From the NCBI GenBank assembly GCA_963721405.1, contig CAVRJA010000014.1:1116001-1180000 (forward strand): a DNA stretch of 64,000 bases. Direction: 5' to 3'. The notes beneath the pieces are model-generated. The model searched no databases, had not been told where the DNA came from, and worked only from the letters and a program-made list of their open reading frames with translations. Shown here piece by piece: positions 35,695 through 44,969 of the stretch. This stretch comes from JAFNAG01 sp963721405 (GTDB lineage: Bacteria > Acidobacteriota > UBA6911). The position numbers and the translations under genes were made by a program. Within the stretch, counting starts at the first letter, position 1, and the number at the start of each line of letters is the position of its first letter.

Positions 35695-36822
35695 TCAGGG
35701 GAGAAACCGGTCCGGGTGGCTCAGCTTCTCCGGGAGATAGTGATCGATCACATAGTTCAGGCCGTGCTTGGCAAGCGCCTGCTGTTCGGCGCGCACGCCC
35801 ATCTTCAGAAGCTGCTCCATGGCGGACACCCAGGACTTGTGGTGCCGGATGAACGGGTCGTTCTTGATCGCATCGCGCGCGCGCTTAATGTCTACATCTT
35901 TAAGCGGGTGGGTCGGCAGTTTGTAGTCGATGATGTCCTGCGGCGTGATCCCGAGGAACGTGGCCTGGGGCACGCAGAAGAACTCGTTCAAATGGGCTGC
36001 ATTGCCCGACCCGACCTTGAGGGTGCGGTAAATATTCGTGATTCCGTACGGGTCGCCGTCAACGAAAACATACACGGGGATTTTTTGAAAATCGGCCAGC
36101 CTGCGGATGAACCGGCGGCAGGCCCGCGTCGGGACGCCTCCCATGCTGATGAGGATGCAGTTGGCCTTCTTCCAGTAATTGTGTTTCACCAGCCGTTGGA
36201 ACATTCCGGCCGTCTCAATCACCAGGATGAAGTCGGCCTTCGTCTCGAACTGCAGGTGTTCTACGGTGATCGGGATGCTGTAGGCGCCGGTGCCGAAGCG
36301 GGTGCAGTCGATGCGCAGGACCCGGCCCGTGTCCCGGTCTCTGTCGAGCACCACCAGGCGGCCGGCGACATCGCCCCCCTTTTCCTCCGGGATGAATCCG
36401 AGCTGCTCACGGTTGACCGAAAAGTAGGCCTCGACGTCGTCCATGACCGTATCCGACTCGGGCTGCTCGAGGAAGCGCGCGTCCTCCCAGTTCTTGGAAA
36501 CGTAGTAGGCTTCCCGTTTGGTCGCGATGTCGTCGTTTTCCACCAGGTCCTTCGAGAGCGCGATCATGCGCAGGGTCTGGGCAAAGGTCTTGACCGTGTT
36601 GACCGTCAGCGTCCGCTCCTTTTTCTGGCCGGCGATTTCGAAGTATCCCCGGTCCGGGTGGTACTTCACGTTGCTCAGGGAGCGCACCGGGAACTTCATG
36701 GTCGGCTTTTTTCGGGCCAGTATTTTTTTTTCGATGTCCAGCGCCGAGCTCTTGATGGCTTTCAGCACATCCTTGTTTACCGTGCCGGCCATAACGGGGA
36801 CCGGCGTCTTTTTCTTGGGCAT
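35695..36822 (-). CDS. top6A: DNA topoisomerase VI subunit A (Spo11-like)
   Basis: 375 residues. The winged-helix domain contains the catalytic Tyr in KREAYYVSKNWED (about 104-116). The Toprim domain has the acidic residue in FILVIETAGMFQRL (about 198-211) and the DxD in VYVFVDGDPYGITNIYR (about 250-266). With subunit B it would make an ATP-dependent type IIB topoisomerase that passes one duplex through another. GGGAGCAGG precedes the ATG. It is common in archaea and plants and patchy in bacteria; here it lies directly after top6B. Confidence 0.9.
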   Translation of the reverse strand: MPKKKTPVPVMAGTVNKDVLKAIKSSALDIEKKILARKKPTMKFPVRSLSNVKYHPDRGYFEIAGQKKERTLTVNTVKTFAQTLRMIALSKDLVENDDIATKREAYYVSKNWEDARFLEQPESDTVMDDVEAYFSVNREQLGFIPEEKGGDVAGRLVVLDRDRDTGRVLRIDCTRFGTGAYSIPITVEHLQFETKADFILVIETAGMFQRLVKHNYWKKANCILISMGGVPTRACRRFIRRLADFQKIPVYVFVDGDPYGITNIYRTLKVGSGNAAHLNEFFCVPQATFLGITPQDIIDYKLPTHPLKDVDIKRARDAIKNDPFIRHHKSWVSAMEQLLKMGVRAEQQALAKHGLNYVIDHYLPEKLSHPDRFLP

Positions 36823-36844
36823 GAGAACCTGCTCCCGAACAGAC

Positions 36845-38611
36845 CTAGTGGGGCATCCGGCTGCGCTCCAGGACCTCCCGCAGTGTCGTCACCAGCTCCG
36901 CCTCGATCTTTTCCGGCAGATCCAGGATCTCGCGCAGGGCGATGCCGATGTGCGGAATGTAGCGTTCGATATACGATTTCTTCTTTTCCTCTTCCGCTTC
37001 GCGCCGGTGTGCCCGGATGTGAGCGCCCAATTTCCGGCCGCAATCCTGCAGTGCCAATCGGAGTTCCTTCATGATCTCGGGGTAGGCGGCGATGGCCTCC
37101 TTGCTTTCCGAGGTGAATGGGACCCAGACCGAGGCTATGTGGACAAAAAGCACCATCGGGCCTGCCGGCAGGGCGCCCTTCGCCATCGACAGGCCGTAAC
37201 TTCGCCAATCGATGCTGAGAACCGCCTTCGTGATCGCGCAGGCGGATTGCTGATACTGCAGCGGGACGCGGTTGGCAAACCGCAGCACGTCGACCAGATC
37301 ATCGGAGGGCAACTCTCCGCCGTAACCCATCCCGACTTCGATCTGGAACGGATTGCCCCGGTAGACGGCCGGTGAGCGGGTAATCGCGGTAAAGAACGCG
37401 GCGTGGATTTCATTCCTCATTCCCGACAGTATCTGCTCCTCGCCGATGGGCGAAAGACAGCTGGTCGGCGGGCTCATGATCTTGACGCTGTTGATGGCCT
37501 TGTACAGGCGCTCCGCCTCGTTGACCGCGATGGAATGCGGGTTGGCCGACGGCCGCAGTTGCGCCGCCTGGCAGATTTCACCTGCCACCCTGGAACTTAC
37601 GCGCGAAAAATCGTGCTGCATCGCGCCGGCGAGGTTGCGGGCGCGCGTCTCCTTCAGCATCTTGATGAGCGCGCCCAACTCGACGCCGTACGGATGAGGC
37701 TTGATCTCACGAGGCTCAGGCGGCAGGGTCTGCGTCGCACGCGGGAAGTGCTGCGGCGCCTCATCGCCCGGGAAGGAGTAGAAGATCTCGCAGTGCGGAT
37801 TGGCGATGGCGGTCTGGCGGACATAGTCGTCGACCGAATGACGGCCTTTCTTGTAGGTTCCGACCAGTTCGATTTCAACCCGCGTGCCGTGCGGCGGTTC
37901 CCAGTCCCGGACCTCGTCGACGATGATCTGCGGCGCGTTCTTGCGCGTGTCGATCTGGATTTCGTAATAGTGCGCCGGCTTGCCCTGCCCGGTGCGGGAG
38001 AGGACGACCACGGATTTTCCTGTCGTGAGCAGGCCGTACATCCCGGCGGCTGAAATGCCGATCCCCTGCTGGCCGCGCGCCTGCTTCAAGGTGTGAAATT
38101 TCGAACCGTACAGCAGTTTGCCGAAAATCTTCGGCACCTGGGCCTTGACGATTCCCGGACCATTGTCCTCGACCGCGATGCGGAAGCGGTCCTCGGCCAG
38201 CTGCTGAATGTCGACCTTGAGAACCGGCAGGATCCCCGCCTCCTCGCAGGCGTCCAGGGAATTGTCGACAGCCTCCTTGATGGCCGTAAGGAGCGCCTTC
38301 TGCGGATTATCGAACCCCAGGAGGTGGCGGTTCTTGGTGAAGAACTCCGAAACCGAAATCTCGCGCTGCCGCGCAGCCATGCTCTCCGCTGTTTCACGGC
38401 GGCCGGATTCGTGCGCGCGGGCAGCCGGCTCGCTGTCCGGAAGCGCCGGGGGAGGTCCCTCGCCGCCCGCTGCCTTCGCGGCCCGGGCCGGGCCCGGCAC
38501 GGCGCCCGCCTTTTCCCGCGGCGGGGATTCGAGGTCCTCCTTGCCCACGGCGACAAGGCTCAGTTGGCGGGGCTCGGCGCCGGCTCGCGGCCGGCGGGCG
38601 ATCTTCGGCAC
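36845..38611 (-). CDS. top6B: DNA topoisomerase VI subunit B
   Basis: 588 residues from the GTG at 38611. The Bergerat (GHKL) ATPase domain has AIKEAVDNSLDACEEAGILP (N box, about 110-129), VEDNGPGIV (G1) and QARGQQGIGISAAGMYGLL (G2). The C-terminal transducer follows. The first 80 residues are Ala/Pro/Arg-rich and probably disordered. The GTG has no ribosome-binding site. GGAGGG lies 8 bases before an in-frame ATT at 38650, a possible rare start adding 13 basic residues. It is the first gene of the unit top6B-top6A-membrane protein. Confidence 0.9.
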   Translation of the reverse strand: MPKIARRPRAGAEPRQLSLVAVGKEDLESPPREKAGAVPGPARAAKAAGGEGPPPALPDSEPAARAHESGRRETAESMAARQREISVSEFFTKNRHLLGFDNPQKALLTAIKEAVDNSLDACEEAGILPVLKVDIQQLAEDRFRIAVEDNGPGIVKAQVPKIFGKLLYGSKFHTLKQARGQQGIGISAAGMYGLLTTGKSVVVLSRTGQGKPAHYYEIQIDTRKNAPQIIVDEVRDWEPPHGTRVEIELVGTYKKGRHSVDDYVRQTAIANPHCEIFYSFPGDEAPQHFPRATQTLPPEPREIKPHPYGVELGALIKMLKETRARNLAGAMQHDFSRVSSRVAGEICQAAQLRPSANPHSIAVNEAERLYKAINSVKIMSPPTSCLSPIGEEQILSGMRNEIHAAFFTAITRSPAVYRGNPFQIEVGMGYGGELPSDDLVDVLRFANRVPLQYQQSACAITKAVLSIDWRSYGLSMAKGALPAGPMVLFVHIASVWVPFTSESKEAIAAYPEIMKELRLALQDCGRKLGAHIRAHRREAEEEKKKSYIERYIPHIGIALREILDLPEKIEAELVTTLREVLERSRMPH

Positions 38612-38744
38612 GCGAGTTGCTGCAGGTTTGGATCGGCTCTTGCTGCGAATACTCCTATCCCTCCTTTCGCGACCATGCAGGAAACGCTAGATCATAGATA
38701 ATCCGCGCCCGCAATGCAACCAACGCAAAAGGCGCGGGGAGTTT

Positions 38745-39221
38745 CTAGGTTCGCAGAAGTTTCTCGACTGCGGAGAATATGGCCGCGGAATAGCCGGGGT
38801 AGCTTGCTTCCAGTTCCGGCGTCATGCTCTCGGAAAAGGATCGATTCTCCTTGACCTCTACGCCAAAGATGTAAATGTTCGCCGGTTCCGGCAGCGCCAT
38901 ACCCAGGGAGCGGCCAAGCGCAAGGGCGGTCGCAAAATTGGCGTCGTGGATGTTGGTCAGGTGGATGGTCTCGCTCAACGCCGATGCGGTGAAGCTGCAC
39001 CACGCGCCGGGAACCCCGGCCGTCCACAGGGAGTCCAGAATAATGACGCGGTCGTAACCGGCGAACAGATCGAGGAGATTGAGCCCGCCGACGGCGCAGT
39101 CCTCGATCACATCGAGTTCCGGAATGTGGGCCAGCTTCGCCTTGAAGTCCTGTGCGAGGCGCACGCCTACCGCGTCGTCACACAGGATCGGGTTACCCAT
39201 GCCCAGGAGCAGTGTCTTCAT
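38745..39221 (-). CDS. [NiFe]-hydrogenase maturation protease (set 1)
   Basis: 158 residues, M52/HyaD-HycI family. LLLGMGNPILCDDAVGVRLA (about 4-23) contains the GxGNxxxxDDxxG Ni-sensing motif, and VIILDSLWTAGVPG the second acidic residue. It removes the C-terminal tail of the large subunit after Ni-Fe insertion. Its ATG overlaps the stop of the mvhA-like gene (ATGA), and that large subunit does carry a tail of about 24 residues after DPCYSCATH. It is the last gene of the set-1 unit. Confidence 0.9.
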   Translation of the reverse strand: MKTLLLGMGNPILCDDAVGVRLAQDFKAKLAHIPELDVIEDCAVGGLNLLDLFAGYDRVIILDSLWTAGVPGAWCSFTASALSETIHLTNIHDANFATALALGRSLGMALPEPANIYIFGVEVKENRSFSESMTPELEASYPGYSAAIFSAVEKLLRT

Positions 39222-40678
39222 CGCCGGAAGCGGCGGTAGAGGTCTCCCGCCTTATAAACATTGACTTCGAGCGGCATCTGGCCGGGCAGCGAGTGGGTGG
39301 CGCAGCTGTAACAGGGGTCGAAGGCGCGGAAGGCCATTTCGATCATGTTCAGGATCCCCTGGTCGGGCTCCCTGCCCGGCGTGATCAATGCCTGCGCCAC
39401 TTTTTTGGTGACCATCTGGATGGGGGCATTGTTGTTGGTGGTCCCGACGATGAGATTCGCGCTCGTGCAGAGGCCGTCGCTGTCGCAGGTGTAGTGATGG
39501 GTGAGCGTGCCGCGCATGGCCTCGACAATCCCGATGCCCTCGCCGGTGATGCGCTGCGGGACCACCCGGAACTTGTCGCTGGTGATTTCAGGATCGGCGC
39601 AATAGCGTTCCAGCATTTCGGCGTTTTGGACCATCTCGACGAGCCGCGCCCAATGATTTGCCATCAGCGCCTTGCACGGATGCCCGCCGAGCGTGGCATA
39701 CATTTCCTCGAAGGCTGCCTGCGCCCTCGGCGTGGCCATACGGTCGGCAACGTTCAGACGGGCCAGAGGGGAGGCGCAGTAGATGCTGGAATCGATGCCC
39801 TCCCGGAAGCCCTTCCATCCCCGTTTCCTGAGATAGGGAAACTTGAGGTAGGTCCAGGGTTCGACGTGCTCCGCCACATTCTCGAAATACTCGGCCGGCT
39901 GGTACCTGAGGATCTCGTTGCCCTGGAAATCAACCACGCGGACCTGGCCGTCATAAAAGGTGACAGCGTTGTTTTCGTCGACCAGACCCATGTTCTGGAC
40001 GTCGAGCGTATAAGGACCGTTCAGGATCAGGTCGACATAGGCCTTGTTGCCCAGGACGACATTCCGAAACAGCTGCAGAGAGAAGTCAGCAAAACCCGAC
40101 AGCACTTTGACCATCGGTTTGATTTCTTCGAGCTCTTCCTTCGAGAGTCCTTTCGACACGCCGCCGGGCAGACACCAGACCAGGTGAGTGGACCGGCCTC
40201 CCATGATCTGTTGAATCCTCTGGGCCAGCGCCCGGGCGCCGATCACCTGCTTCCCGATCTCAAGGCCGACCTTCGCTACCACGCCAAGGATATTGCGTGT
40301 CGCGGGATCGGAGTCCGGTCCGCAGACGAAATCGGGCGCAGCGAGCGCGTAGAAGTGCGCGATGTGGCTGTGGATGTAGTGCGCGTGGTAGTACATGTCG
40401 CGCAGCTTGTGCGCCACGGGGGCGACTTCATTGCCAAAGCAGCCGTCCACGGCCTTGGCACTGGCCATATGGTGGCTGGCGGGGCAGACACCGCAGATGC
40501 GCGTGACGATGCGGGGCAGCTCCTCGATCGGGCGGCCCACCACGAACCGCTCAAAGCCGCGCAACTCGGGAATCTGGAAGAAGCAGTCCTTCACCGAGCC
40601 GTCATCCTGCAAAAAAATCTCGACCTTGCCGTGCCCCTCGAGGCGGGTGATCGGATCAATCTTGATCGTGTGGGTCAT
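39218..40678 (-). CDS. mvhA: Group 3c-like [NiFe]-hydrogenase large subunit (set 1)
   Basis: 486 residues. The N-terminal Ni ligands are in RICGVCPASHH (about 62-72) and the C-terminal ones in FDPCYSCATH (about 453-462). Both CxxC pairs are Cys, so no selenocysteine is used. KIDPITRLEGHGKVEIFL is the usual start. The F420-reducing partner FrhB is absent, and MvhD plus HdrA proteins are next door. This points to the methyl-viologen-reducing (Mvh) type that feeds electrons to Hdr. It is coupled by ATGA overlaps to the small subunit upstream and the protease downstream. Confidence 0.92.
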   Translation of the reverse strand: MTHTIKIDPITRLEGHGKVEIFLQDDGSVKDCFFQIPELRGFERFVVGRPIEELPRIVTRICGVCPASHHMASAKAVDGCFGNEVAPVAHKLRDMYYHAHYIHSHIAHFYALAAPDFVCGPDSDPATRNILGVVAKVGLEIGKQVIGARALAQRIQQIMGGRSTHLVWCLPGGVSKGLSKEELEEIKPMVKVLSGFADFSLQLFRNVVLGNKAYVDLILNGPYTLDVQNMGLVDENNAVTFYDGQVRVVDFQGNEILRYQPAEYFENVAEHVEPWTYLKFPYLRKRGWKGFREGIDSSIYCASPLARLNVADRMATPRAQAAFEEMYATLGGHPCKALMANHWARLVEMVQNAEMLERYCADPEITSDKFRVVPQRITGEGIGIVEAMRGTLTHHYTCDSDGLCTSANLIVGTTNNNAPIQMVTKKVAQALITPGREPDQGILNMIEMAFRAFDPCYSCATHSLPGQMPLEVNVYKAGDLYRRFRR

Positions 40679-41643
40679 GAGCGATGGCTCCTTTGCAGAG
40701 TCGAGGCCGGCATGCCGAACCTGTATGCATAGCCGGCGAAATCGGGCAAGCGGCTGATGATCTCATCGATCTCGGCCGGATCCTTGCTGTCGATGATCGA
40801 AGCGATCGCACTCAAAAACTTCGTCCCCTGGTCCGCGACGCCCGGCGCAGGCCCGTAGCAGCCGCGGCAACCCTGGTTGCTGTTGGGACAGCGAACGCCG
40901 CAGCCGGAACGGGTCGCCGAGCCCATGCAGAGAATCCCCTGTTCCATCAGACATTTTTCCGGATCCTGGATGATTTCGAAGGGGCGCACAAAGCGCTTGG
41001 TCTTCTTTTCGGTCTTTGAGCGCTTGCAGTCGTCGCACAGGGTCCGATCGGAGGCGCCCACTACGGATTTCCTGGCCGGCAGCTCCCCGTTGACCACGGC
41101 CAGAATCACGTTCTTGATCTGGTCCGGCGCGGGCGGGCAGCCGGGCACGAAGTAATCGACGTCCACGATATCCGCGAGCTTGTACACCCGCTTGTAGAAC
41201 GCCGGAATCTCCAGCTTCATGCCGTCCAGGTCGGTCTCGACATAAGGGACGGTGCGGTTTCCCGGTTCGATCGAGGCGTTGTTCAGATAGGCAGTCGTAA
41301 GAATTTCGTCGCGGCTGGTCAAGTTTGCCAGGCCCGGAACGCCTCCCATGCAGGCGCACGCGCCGAAGGCCACGAGAATGCCGCTCTTTTGGCGCAGCAA
41401 CTTGGCCACGTGTTCGTTCTCGCTGTTGCGAACGGCGCCGTTAAAGAGCGTCAGGTCCAGCTCGCCATCCGCCATGGCGTCGAGGTCCTTGTATTTTCCG
41501 TCCGTGGCTATGGGCCAGAACCGGATGTCGGCGGCGGCGGCGATATCGAGGACGAACTCATTCGTGTCCAGGACGGCGACGTCGCATCCCCCGCAGGCCG
41601 CGCCCCAATAGAGAGCAATCTGAAGCTTCTTTTTGTCGGTCAC
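40675..41643 (-). CDS. mvhG: Group 3c-like [NiFe]-hydrogenase small subunit (set 1)
   Basis: 322 residues. The proximal [4Fe-4S] ligands are in YWGAACGGCDVAVLD (about 12-26), AFGACACMGGVPG and VDYFVPGCPPAPDQI. Further Cys-rich parts (CDDCKR, CLMEQGILCMG, CGVRCPNSNQGCRGCYGP) supply the medial and distal clusters. No Tat signal is present, so the enzyme is cytoplasmic. It passes electrons from the NiFe site to MvhD. It starts just after mvhD and overlaps mvhA by 4 bases. Confidence 0.92.
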   Translation of the reverse strand: MTDKKKLQIALYWGAACGGCDVAVLDTNEFVLDIAAAADIRFWPIATDGKYKDLDAMADGELDLTLFNGAVRNSENEHVAKLLRQKSGILVAFGACACMGGVPGLANLTSRDEILTTAYLNNASIEPGNRTVPYVETDLDGMKLEIPAFYKRVYKLADIVDVDYFVPGCPPAPDQIKNVILAVVNGELPARKSVVGASDRTLCDDCKRSKTEKKTKRFVRPFEIIQDPEKCLMEQGILCMGSATRSGCGVRCPNSNQGCRGCYGPAPGVADQGTKFLSAIASIIDSKDPAEIDEIISRLPDFAGYAYRFGMPASTLQRSHRS

Positions 41644-41646
41644 AGC

Positions 41647-42081
41647 TCACCTCTCCCGCTGATCGGCTAGCAATGCCGCGTGGATGCGGCTCGGTCCGAG
41701 GGCCCGCACTCGTTCGGTCATGTCCGTGACCACGTCGGCGAATCTCTGGCCCTCGCTGGCGCTCACCCACGTCTGGCGCACCCGGTCGTCCTCGACCCCA
41801 TAGGATTCGAGCAGTTTCTTCAGAAGCGGAAAACGGCGCATCGCCTTGTAGTTGCCCTCGGAATAGTGGCAGTCGCCGGGATGACAGCCGCAAATCAGCA
41901 CGCCGTCGGCGCCTTTGGCGAGGGCGTCCACGACGAACGTAGGGTCGATGCGGGCGGAGCACATGACGCGGATGATGCGGATGTTCGGAGGATACTGGAT
42001 CCGGCTCGTGCCCGCCAGGTCAGCTCCGGTGTAGGAGCACCAATTGCACAGAAAACCGACGATCTTGGGTTCATAGCTCAT
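41647..42081 (-). CDS. mvhD: Hydrogenase/Hdr electron-transfer iron-sulfur subunit (set 1)
   Basis: 144 residues from MSYEPKIVGFLCNWCSYTGA, the MvhD/FlpD family. Conserved Cys motifs are CNWC (12-15), MCSARID (about 43) and LICGCHPGDCHYSEGNY (about 65-81), which hold a [2Fe-2S] cluster. It links hydrogenase to HdrA in the bifurcating complex. The ATG overlaps the stop of the upstream hdrA-like gene (ATGA). A longer frame upstream only reads through hdrA. Confidence 0.92.
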   Translation of the reverse strand: MSYEPKIVGFLCNWCSYTGADLAGTSRIQYPPNIRIIRVMCSARIDPTFVVDALAKGADGVLICGCHPGDCHYSEGNYKAMRRFPLLKKLLESYGVEDDRVRQTWVSASEGQRFADVVTDMTERVRALGPSRIHAALLADQRER

Positions 42082-43802
42082 GCCAATACCCCTTCGATCT
42101 GCGCGCAGATTTGCTGGTCCGTGAAATGACGTCCTTTGATCGCGCCCGACGGGCACGCCGCCACGCAGGCCCCGCAGGCTTTGCACGCAGCCGGGATCAC
42201 GTGGCTTCGTCTCTTGTCCGCATCGAACTCGATCGCGCTGTAGGGACACAATTCGTTGCACATCCGGCAGCCCGAACAACGGTCCTCATTGACTTCGGCG
42301 AAAACGCCGTCAATCTCGATCTTGCCTTTGGCGATCCTGGCCATGATCCGCCCCGCCGCGGCGCGGGCCTGCGCCACTGAGTCCGGAATGTCCTTGGGAG
42401 CGGCGCAGGTGCCGGCGATGTAAATGCCGTCCGTGGTCGTGGCTACCGGGTCGAGTTTGGGGTGGCTCTCGATGAACCAGCCGTCCTTGTCGGCGCTGAT
42501 GTTTACCAGGCGGGCCACCTCGAGGGCGTCGGGGCGCGCCTCCATGCCGACCATCAGGATCACGAGATCGGCGGGGATCTCGACGCGCTCGCCGGACAGC
42601 TTCTCGTCCACCTCGATCAGCATTCCGCAATCGTCCTTGGGATCGGCCTTGCGGATGACAGGATGCTCGTTCTTTCCGTACATCAGGAACAGCGTCTTGA
42701 CTTCGGAGCTCGTTCTGTAAAAATCTTCGCAGCCCTTGCCGAACGCGTGCATGTCGATGTAGACATCGCAGACGTGGCTTTCCGGCAGCGCGCTCTTGAT
42801 CTCGTGCGCATACTTGAGCGCTGTCATGCAACAGACGCGCGAACAATAGCCGTGGAACTCCCGGCTGCGGGAGCCGACGCAGTGGATGATCGCCACGTAC
42901 TGCGGCGCGCGACCGCTCTTCGTCTGGATCCGGCCGGCGCGCAGCATCTGCTCGAATTCGAATGACGTGATGACGTCCGGCAGCTTCCCGTAGCCGTAAT
43001 GCGTGACGCGGCTGGCGTCAAACTCACGGTAGCCGGTTGCCACGATCACGTTGCCCACATGGAAGGTCTTTTCTTCGGGCGGCTCGTGTCCGTTGTGAGT
43101 CCCGACCGTAGCCGAGAAGTTGCCGATGAAACCGGAAAGATTCTTCAGCTCGGAGTTGAGCATCACCTTGATGTTGGGGTTTTCGCGCAGGTGCTCGAGC
43201 CGTTCCGTCAGCAAGTCCCGGGCCGAGTCCAGGTAGGGCGCAGTCAAATCCACGCGCGCCAGGTTCCCCCCCAGCCTGTCGGTCTTTTCGACCAGGTAGA
43301 CCGGATGGCCCGCCAGGGCCAGCTCGAGCGCCGCGGTCAGCCCGGCGATGCCGGCGCCGAGGACCAGCGTGCTCGCGCACATCTCGGCGGTCAGGCCATC
43401 GAGGGGCTCCTGCCAGCGGACACGGTTCACCGCCGCCCTCGTCAGGCCGACGGCCTTTTCTGTGGCCATCAGCCTGTCCGCGTGGACCCAGCTGCACTGT
43501 TCGCGAATGTTGGCCATATCGCAGAGGTAAGGGTTGAGTCCGCCCGCTTTGCAGGCGGCCCGGAACGTCCGCTCATGCATGCGAGGGCTGCACGCGGAGA
43601 CCACGACGCGGTTGAGCCCGAGCTCCTGGATGTCCTTGATGATCATCTCCTGCCCGGGGTTGGAGCACATGTAACGGTACGAACGCGCGATGACCACGTC
43701 GGGGAGCTGGGCCGCAGTTTCCCTGACTGCATCCGGATCCACGATGTGCGCGATGTTGGTGCCGCAATTGCAGACATAGACGCCGATCTTGAGCTGTCCC
43801 AT
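42078..43802 (-). CDS. HdrA-like flavoprotein, C-terminal type (set 1, HdrA2)
   Basis: 574 residues from MGQLKIGVYVCNCGTNIAHI, chosen for the TGAGG site 6 bases upstream; an ATG at 43817 overlaps the previous stop. It has the HdrA N-terminal domain (CNCGTNI, RYMCSNPGQEMI, VVSACSPRMHERTF) and an FAD Rossmann loop (LVLGAGIAGLTAALE, about 147-161). Two C-terminal [4Fe-4S] ferredoxin motifs follow (RCSGCRMCNELCPYSAI and CKACGACVAACPSGAI). The usual central block TLDCAACILTPKM and inner ferredoxin are missing (residues about 186-200 read YLDSARDLLTE). Its neighbour HdrA1 has exactly these missing parts. Confidence 0.88.
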   Translation of the reverse strand: MGQLKIGVYVCNCGTNIAHIVDPDAVRETAAQLPDVVIARSYRYMCSNPGQEMIIKDIQELGLNRVVVSACSPRMHERTFRAACKAGGLNPYLCDMANIREQCSWVHADRLMATEKAVGLTRAAVNRVRWQEPLDGLTAEMCASTLVLGAGIAGLTAALELALAGHPVYLVEKTDRLGGNLARVDLTAPYLDSARDLLTERLEHLRENPNIKVMLNSELKNLSGFIGNFSATVGTHNGHEPPEEKTFHVGNVIVATGYREFDASRVTHYGYGKLPDVITSFEFEQMLRAGRIQTKSGRAPQYVAIIHCVGSRSREFHGYCSRVCCMTALKYAHEIKSALPESHVCDVYIDMHAFGKGCEDFYRTSSEVKTLFLMYGKNEHPVIRKADPKDDCGMLIEVDEKLSGERVEIPADLVILMVGMEARPDALEVARLVNISADKDGWFIESHPKLDPVATTTDGIYIAGTCAAPKDIPDSVAQARAAAGRIMARIAKGKIEIDGVFAEVNEDRCSGCRMCNELCPYSAIEFDADKRRSHVIPAACKACGACVAACPSGAIKGRHFTDQQICAQIEGVLA

Positions 43803-43813
43803 GGCTGACCTCA

Positions 43814-44962
43814 TCATGATGCCATCTTCATAGGTTCCGTTTGGGGAGCGAGAGCCTTCGTCCGCTCCAACGCAGCGCTGTGAATCTGCGCCAGATACAT
43901 CCCGAGCGGCCGGTAGGCGAGATGCGCCCACTTGCTGAAAGGAACTTCGAGTGTCAGCATCGGCACGACGAGCGCCAGGTGCACGACATACGCGATGTTG
44001 GCGGCCTCGGCGGCGCCGCTGCGGTGCAGAAGGTGCTGGAGCACACCCGTGAGAGTGACGGACAGGAGCATGAGCAGAAAGATCCAGTCCGATTCGTGTG
44101 AATGCTGGAAATGGACTTCGCTCTTCCTGATGCGGCCGTAGACCATCCAGCTCACCGTCAGGAGCAAGCCCAGGGCTGCTGCATAACCGAGCCCGTGCAC
44201 CGACCAGCGGATCCCGGGGCCTGCCTGCATCTCTTCCAGGAAGAACATGATGAGCACCAGCAGGCTCAGATAGCTGAAGACAAGCCCCATGTGCACTACC
44301 CACGGCCGCTTGGTGTCGCAGAGGGCGTAGCGCTTCTGCGTGAAGAAATGCAGCGGCAATGTGTAGAGTTTCTCCAGGTACAACAGGAACGGCGCCCGGA
44401 TGCGTTCGTTGCGCCCGGTGGTAAACCACCACATCCGCCCCGCGTTGATCGCCAGAAGCGCGGCGAGCAGGATGGCCATCGTCCAGTCGAAAATGTGGAC
44501 GGCAGCGCTCGGCAGGAACGCATTGGGGCCGTCGTAGACGTGGATGTCGCCGTAGGAGAAGCCGTACATCAGGAAGCCGGCCGCCGTGAGAACCGCGACG
44601 AGCGCGACGGCGGCGAGTTCGGCTTTCCAGGACCGGTAGAACAGGCGCGAGATCCCGGTGAAGTCGTAACGGGCAGTGAGCCAGCGGCGCAGGCTCATCA
44701 TGGTTTCGCCCGGCTCTGCTCCCCGCGGGCACTGGACGGAGCACTGGCCGCAGTAATAACAGAGCCACGGGTCGAGCGAACTCTCGATGCGCTTTTCGAG
44801 GCCCATCTGCAGCAGGCGCATGGGCCTCCGCGGAAAGACGAAGTTCATGTCCGCGTGACTGCAGACGGCGGAACAGTTGCCGCAGTGGTAACAATTCTGG
44901 ACGTCCTCAGCCCCGTACTTCTCAATTTCGTTGATCAGCTTGGGATTCACTCGGATCGCCAT
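43814..44962 (-). CDS. HdrC fused to HdrE/QmoC-like membrane domain (set 1)
   Basis: 382 residues. The N-terminal 80 residues carry two [4Fe-4S] motifs, CYHCGNCSAVCSH (about 24-36) and CYYCGQCSVQCPRG (about 68-81), as in HdrC. From about residue 108 there are five to six membrane segments of the NarI/HdrE cytochrome-b type, with His residues near membrane edges (VVHMGLVFSYLSLLVL, HFQHSHESDW, LLHRSGAAEAANIAYVVH). This is the layout of QmoC, the quinone-interacting subunit of Qmo, which exchanges electrons with menaquinone. It lies between the two HdrA-like genes. No separate HdrB exists in this set. Confidence 0.87.
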   Translation of the reverse strand: MAIRVNPKLINEIEKYGAEDVQNCYHCGNCSAVCSHADMNFVFPRRPMRLLQMGLEKRIESSLDPWLCYYCGQCSVQCPRGAEPGETMMSLRRWLTARYDFTGISRLFYRSWKAELAAVALVAVLTAAGFLMYGFSYGDIHVYDGPNAFLPSAAVHIFDWTMAILLAALLAINAGRMWWFTTGRNERIRAPFLLYLEKLYTLPLHFFTQKRYALCDTKRPWVVHMGLVFSYLSLLVLIMFFLEEMQAGPGIRWSVHGLGYAAALGLLLTVSWMVYGRIRKSEVHFQHSHESDWIFLLMLLSVTLTGVLQHLLHRSGAAEAANIAYVVHLALVVPMLTLEVPFSKWAHLAYRPLGMYLAQIHSAALERTKALAPQTEPMKMAS

Positions 44963-44969
44963 ACATACC

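Noticed and set aside
42078..44894. A 938-codon open frame covering HdrA2 and more
   Set aside because: The first 364 codons are the wrong frame of the QmoC-like gene. HdrA similarity begins at 43802, where a ribosome-binding site is present.
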